This document shows, piece after piece, positions 59,379 through 64,000 of a DNA stretch of 64,000 nucleotides (within the stretch, counting starts at the first letter, position 1; each line of letters begins with the position of its first letter). The notes beneath the pieces were generated by a model. That model was given only the letters and a program-made list of their open reading frames with translations. It was not told where the DNA came from and ran no database searches. Made by a program: the position numbers and the translations under genes. Source of the stretch: Isoetes taiwanensis (taxonomy: Eukaryota; Streptophyta; Lycopodiopsida; Isoetales; Isoetaceae); NCBI GenBank assembly GCA_021234155.1, contig JAJEKV010000250.1, positions 434,001 through 498,000 of the forward strand, in the 5' to 3' direction.

Positions 59379-61228
59379 ATGTGACGCACTTAGGGGGTTG
59401 ATGGACAAGTTAACGTTTTGAGTCTTAACCATAGGGTAGGAATATTTAATTATGGAAGAGAATAGCAATGGTTGGGAAATAAGGTAAATATGGTATTCAT
59501 ACTATGGTATATTAGATATTTGATGGAATACGGGATTTGGATTAGAATAGCGAAGCTAAGATTAAGGAGATTAACTAGTTAGGAATCTGTAAGAATAGGA
59601 AGATTTTTACTGTTAATTGGAAAAGGGGAGGATATTTCTCTATACTTTAGGATTATAAGAAAAACGTCTTTTTGTGGATCGAAATTTCAGAGCCTGCACC
59701 ATCAATCCTTGTTATAGAACAGGAAAATCGGAACTGGTGGGTTAGCTGGAGCCAAATCCATAGGAATCTGTGATGGCTTGGGCCGTCGTTGTTTGTGTGC
59801 TTGTTCTAGTTGTGGATTGATGCCAGCTTGTTTCTATTTTTCATCTAACATCTTGCTATCTACTCAAGAATCGTGTCCGAAATGGGCTACAGGGTTTAGA
59901 ACTTCATATTTATTGCTGAGTCCAAATCGCTGCCAAACCCAGCGAACCAGCAGACCCTATTCTTCTGTGCAGGATCTACCCAGAGCTTAAACATGACTCA
60001 AAATCATGAGAAGGCATGTATTTTACCAAATCCGGCCTGCTCCGCTCCTTCTTCGCTGGTTCCGTCCTTGTATGCAGTTCCAGCCCTGTTCCGCAAGCTT
60101 CTGTTATAGCCTTTTTGATTTCTTTCGACTTCGTTCTTATTTAATCTTTGGCTCTTAATTCATTAAACATCCATTAGTTTAGTTGGTTAAGGCTTAAAAC
60201 CATTACCCCAGAGACCCAAGTCCGAATCTAGCTGAGAATCCAACTTTTGCCTAACCTTTCTTTTACTTTCTTTATGTTGTCATAATGCTCCTCGCATGTA
60301 CCAAGTTACTCTATATAGGTTTCCTTCTTTGTATATATTGATTGTTTCCTTTTATTATGTTCTTGTTACTTTGATATGGTTAAGTGGAATGTCTAAAAAG
60401 ATATGATTTAACTGTTTGAATGAACTTGCCCCTTCGTCATTGTCGGGGGGCTGGAGCGGTTGAGCAATGTGCATACCAGGTGATTGGTATGTGAACGTAT
60501 ATTCGTGTTGCGAACGATATACGTGAGAGCCCGGGCGAGGGATTGATCATCCCTGGACATTATTAACTGATGAAGTTGTGTTGTAGTATTGTGTTTCTTT
60601 CCAGATTATCTAGACCAGGTAACGATTGCCCACTTAGTCCATTCCCAGGACTAACCCCACTTTTGCTTCCTTTATCTTCCAGATGGAGTGGAATCAGGCA
60701 TCGAAAAACTAGGAGTTAGTCTCCTAAATTTCCGGTCCCCATCCTTATTTTCCGGTTTGAATTTTTATTTGCCGGCAAACAAATTGTAGGAAATTGTGGG
60801 GTTTCCTTCAAAATCCGACAAATAATTTTGTGTTTCTATTCAAAATCCTTTGGAGCATGACATTTACCGGCAAATTATCTGGTTAGAGCTATTGGGGATT
60901 TCGAAGCCTGAGTGGAATCCGAGGTCACCGTTGACCGGGGTAGTTAAGATTGACCTAGAAGAGCTTTGAAGTTATTTACATGTCGCTTTCCAACGTTTCT
61001 CTTATGGTTGTGCATGTGATGTGCACGACGTTTTGACCAAATTCCTTAGTGAATATTCCATTAGAGACTCAGAACATGTCAGGGTATTTTCAGACGATGA
61101 GGGTGGTAACACCCCTAATGTTCTTAAGTAATATTTTTGATATTATTGTCTTTATTTCAATATGAACGTTATTCAAGGCTTTAAAATTTTGTTTGATTTC
61201 AAGTGTTTAACGCTCTAGGAGCGTTTTA
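59379..61228. mobile_element. 1.85-kb insertion of unknown class
   Basis: Defined by the interrupted composite repeat. It begins ATGTGACGCACTTAGGGGG and ends CTCTAGGAGCGTTTTA, with no obvious terminal inverted repeat. TGTGACGC resembles a plant LTR start, but the CA end is not seen. The small open frame at 59,778-59,990 is not convincing. It contains the tRNA-like segment at 60,171-60,240. Confidence 0.45.
60171..60240 (+). repeat. tRNA-like (pol III A/B box) segment
   Basis: TAGTTGGTTAAGG (60180-60192) matches an A box and AGTCCGAATCTAG (about 60219-60231) matches a B box, ~27 bp apart. It does not fold as an intact tRNA by eye. It is more likely a SINE head or tRNA relic than a tRNA gene. 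Confidence 0.4.
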
Positions 61229-61742
61229 GAGATTCCTTTGATTCTATTAAGATTCCCTCAGATATTATGAGATTCTCTCAAATTCTATGAAGATTCCCAT
61301 GGATTCCTTCAGAATTTATGAGATTCCGTCAAACTTTATGAAGATTCCCTTAGATTTTATGGGATTCCATAGATTCCCTTGGATTTTATGAGATTCTCTT
61401 GGATTCTATGAAGACTCTGCTAGATTCCCAAGATTTTAGGAAGATTCCCCTACATTCCCTTAATTTAATGAGATTCCCTTAGATTCTATGAAGATTCCCC
61501 TCATCTAGAAGATTCTAGAACCTTCTAGACATTTCTAGAACTTCTTAGAACAATCTAGAACAATATTCCAAAACAACCTGAGATGCGAACAATCTGGACC
61601 ATAGGATCGTCTATATAGAATTTATATAGAAATTCCCAAGCCATTTGGGCCATAGGATATGTCCCAAAGCCACGTGAGCCGTAGGATCTCGAACATACGA
61701 TCAGATAAGCGCGACAAACATAAGAACATATATATGTTAGAT

Positions 61743-61744
<2 letters not shown>

Positions 61745-61804
<60 letters not shown>
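61745..61804. repeat. (TA)n microsatellite
   Basis: About 30 TA units at the junction between the composite-repeat tail and the inverted array-unit flank. Confidence 0.95.
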
Positions 61805-61805
<1 letters not shown>

Positions 61806-62410
61806 AGTGGTTGTACTATGAGGGACTGTACAAATTCGACTGGAGGCAAAATGCAGTGCCATCCAACAAAGATTCTATTAAGATTCTCCTAGATTCTCTA
61901 GACTCTAGAAAGATTTCCCTAGATTCTATGAGATTCCATCAATGTTCGCTTATATTCCCCAAGATCCATTGATGATTCTTGGAGGGATTGTACAAATTCG
62001 ACTAGAAGTCAAACTTAAAGTCATGCAATGAAGATTCTATAGAGATTCTCCAAAATCCCATCAAGATTCTCTAGATACTCAAAGATTTTACGAAGATTCC
62101 CTAAGATTCCTTATATTCTCTTGATATTCCTAGAGATTCCTTAAGATTCTCTTTATATTTCCTTGATTTCCAAAGGTTATCCCAAGATTCCTTTAGATTC
62201 TCTTAGATTCCTTTAGATTCCTAAAGATTCTCTTGAGATTTCCCTAGATTCCTCTAGACTCCCTAAGATTCCATGTAGATTCTTCTAGATTCTCTTAGAT
62301 TCTATGAAGATTCCCCCTATAGAACACACTTCATTGGCCAAAGATTCCCCTAAAATCCTTGGATTCTCCATCGATTCCCTAAGATTCCACTAAGATCCCC
62401 CTAGATTCTT
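61805..62410 (-). repeat. inverted copy of macro-tandem spacer and array 1
   Basis: Reverse complement of the spacer edge seen at ~31,850-31,770 (GTTGTACTATGAGGGA, GTACAAATTCGACT), followed by AGATTC-orientation array. A second GTACAAATTCGACTAG block lies near 61,990. Confidence 0.75.
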
Positions 62411-63443
62411 AAGGTTCCATATAAAAATTCCTCTAGATTTTCAAATATTATTTGAAGATCCGTTTAGATTCTCCTAGATTCCTTTAAATTCTATGAAGAT
62501 TCCCCTAGATTCTCAAAGATTCCATCAGGATTTCCCTAGATTCTTAAGCATTTTTTGAAGATTCTCTTAGATTCCCCTAGATTCTTTTGAGATTTCCATA
62601 GATTCCTTAAGATTCTCTTAAGATTCCCTTGATTCCCAAATATTATCCCAAGATCCTCTAAGTTCCCCAAGTTTCTACATAGGTTCTCTTAGACTCCCTT
62701 AGGTTCTATGAAGATTCCCCTAAATTATCCAAGGTTGCACGGAACGATGCCAAACCACTACTCATTAAAAAGCTTTCGATGAGAGGAATCCAATGGCATG
62801 GGTCTCACATTGATCTGAGATCTCCATCGCAAGATAAAGTCGTTTGGAGGCAGCACAAAAGAAGGAAGCTTCCTGGAAAGCTTCATAATTAATGGGGTGC
62901 CACTTCATTACCTTTTCATTAAGGTTCCATATAAAAATTCCCCTAGATGTTCAAATATTATTTGAAGATCCGTTTAGATTCCCCAAGATTCTATGTAGAT
63001 ACTCCTAGATTCCTTTAAATTCTATGAAGATTCCCCTAGATTCTCAAAGATTCCATCAGGATTTCCCTAGATTCTTAAGCATTTTTTGAAGATTCTCTTA
63101 GATTCCCCTAGATTCTTTTGAGATTCCCATAGATTCCTTAAGATTCTCTTAAGATTCCCTTGATTCCCAAATATTATCCCAAGATCCTCTAAGTTCCCCA
63201 TAGGTTCTCTTAGACTCCCTTAGGTTCTATGAAGATTCCCCTAAATTATCCAAGGTTGCACGGAACGATGCCAAAACTACTACTCATTAAAAAGCTTTCG
63301 ATGAGAGGAATCCAATGGCATGGGTCCCACATTGATCCGAGATCTCCATCGCAATATAAAGTCGTTTGAAGGCAGCACAAAAGAAGGAAGCTTCCTGGAA
63401 AGCTTCATAATTAATGGGGTGCCACCTCATTACCTTTTCATTA
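62411..63443 (-). repeat. ~515-bp direct tandem duplication within the inverted unit
   Basis: 62,411-62,930 and 62,931-63,443 both begin AAGGTTCCATATAAAAATTC and end with the segment matching the macro-unit block around 32,420-32,230, read inverted (GCACGGAACGATGCCAAA, GAGGAATCCAATGGCATGGG). Confidence 0.8.
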
Positions 63444-63944
<501 letters not shown>

Positions 63945-64000
63945 AGTATTTGTACTATAAAGGAGTATATCAAGTCGACTGGTCGCTTACTAAGAAGTCA

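Larger units (their letters stand above)
59029..61745 (+). mobile_element. composite repeat copy 2, split by a 1.85-kb insertion
   Basis: Same head (TAGTGGTTAGG at 59045-59055), array and tail as copy 1. The sequence stops at 59,378 and resumes at 61,229 at the matching array position. GAGA flanks the insertion on both sides (59375-59378 and 61229-61232). Confidence 0.65.

Overview
The window is nuclear DNA of a land plant. Two genes with plant-specific domains and short introns (a KRP/ICK-type CDK inhibitor and a GH17 beta-1,3-glucanase) lie on the minus strand in the first 3.1 kb. The remaining ~60 kb is nested and tandem repeats: Ty1/copia, a giant CACTA-like DNA transposon, LINEs, a possible LTR remnant, a Penelope-like retroelement, SINE-like units, and about 13 kb of a GAATCT minisatellite. 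The species cannot be assigned. Penelope-like elements are known from conifers and a lycophyte, so a non-flowering vascular plant is a reasonable but unproven guess.

Layout. 0.4-1.0 kb: 3' part of a KRP gene (minus). 2.0-3.1 kb: complete two-exon glucanase (minus). 3.86-21.2 kb: one decayed copia element (plus) whose gag is split by a 12,917-bp insertion (4,396-17,312). That insert has 30-bp imperfect terminal inverted repeats, an ATA target duplication and subterminal motifs, and it carries an 865-bp foldback, exon-like fragments, and a ~5.7-kb palindrome built from a 19-bp minisatellite and ~700-bp units. 21.5-25.1 kb: a broken plus-strand LINE (endonuclease and start of RT), a minus-strand poly(A) insert with an RNase H-like remnant, and a minus-strand LINE 3' end with a (TATTC)n tail. 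25.7-26.6 kb: possible LTR and primer-binding site. 27.5-29.3 kb: AGATTC array. 30.15-49.5 kb: four head-to-tail units of 5.1-5.5 kb, each with two GAATCT arrays; three of them also carry a 2.1-kb segment with a TATA box and exon-like sequence. 49.6-58.1 kb: a Penelope-like element with two ~3.1-kb direct repeats, an RGG-rich ORF1 and an RT-encoding ORF2. 58.1-61.7 kb: two tandem SINE-headed array units, the second split by a 1.85-kb insertion. 61.7-64 kb: inverted copies of the array-unit flank, with (TA)n microsatellites.

How it fits together. The two host genes are independent. The most interesting system is the 8.5-kb Penelope-like element. Its upstream direct repeat supplies a TATA box and a candidate first exon of ORF1, joined by an intron that crosses from the repeat into the internal region. 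This is the layout expected of Penelope pseudo-LTRs, but with an added RNA-binding-like ORF1 and no visible GIY-YIG endonuclease. The second most interesting feature is the macro-tandem array, which has amplified a promoter-bearing fragment.
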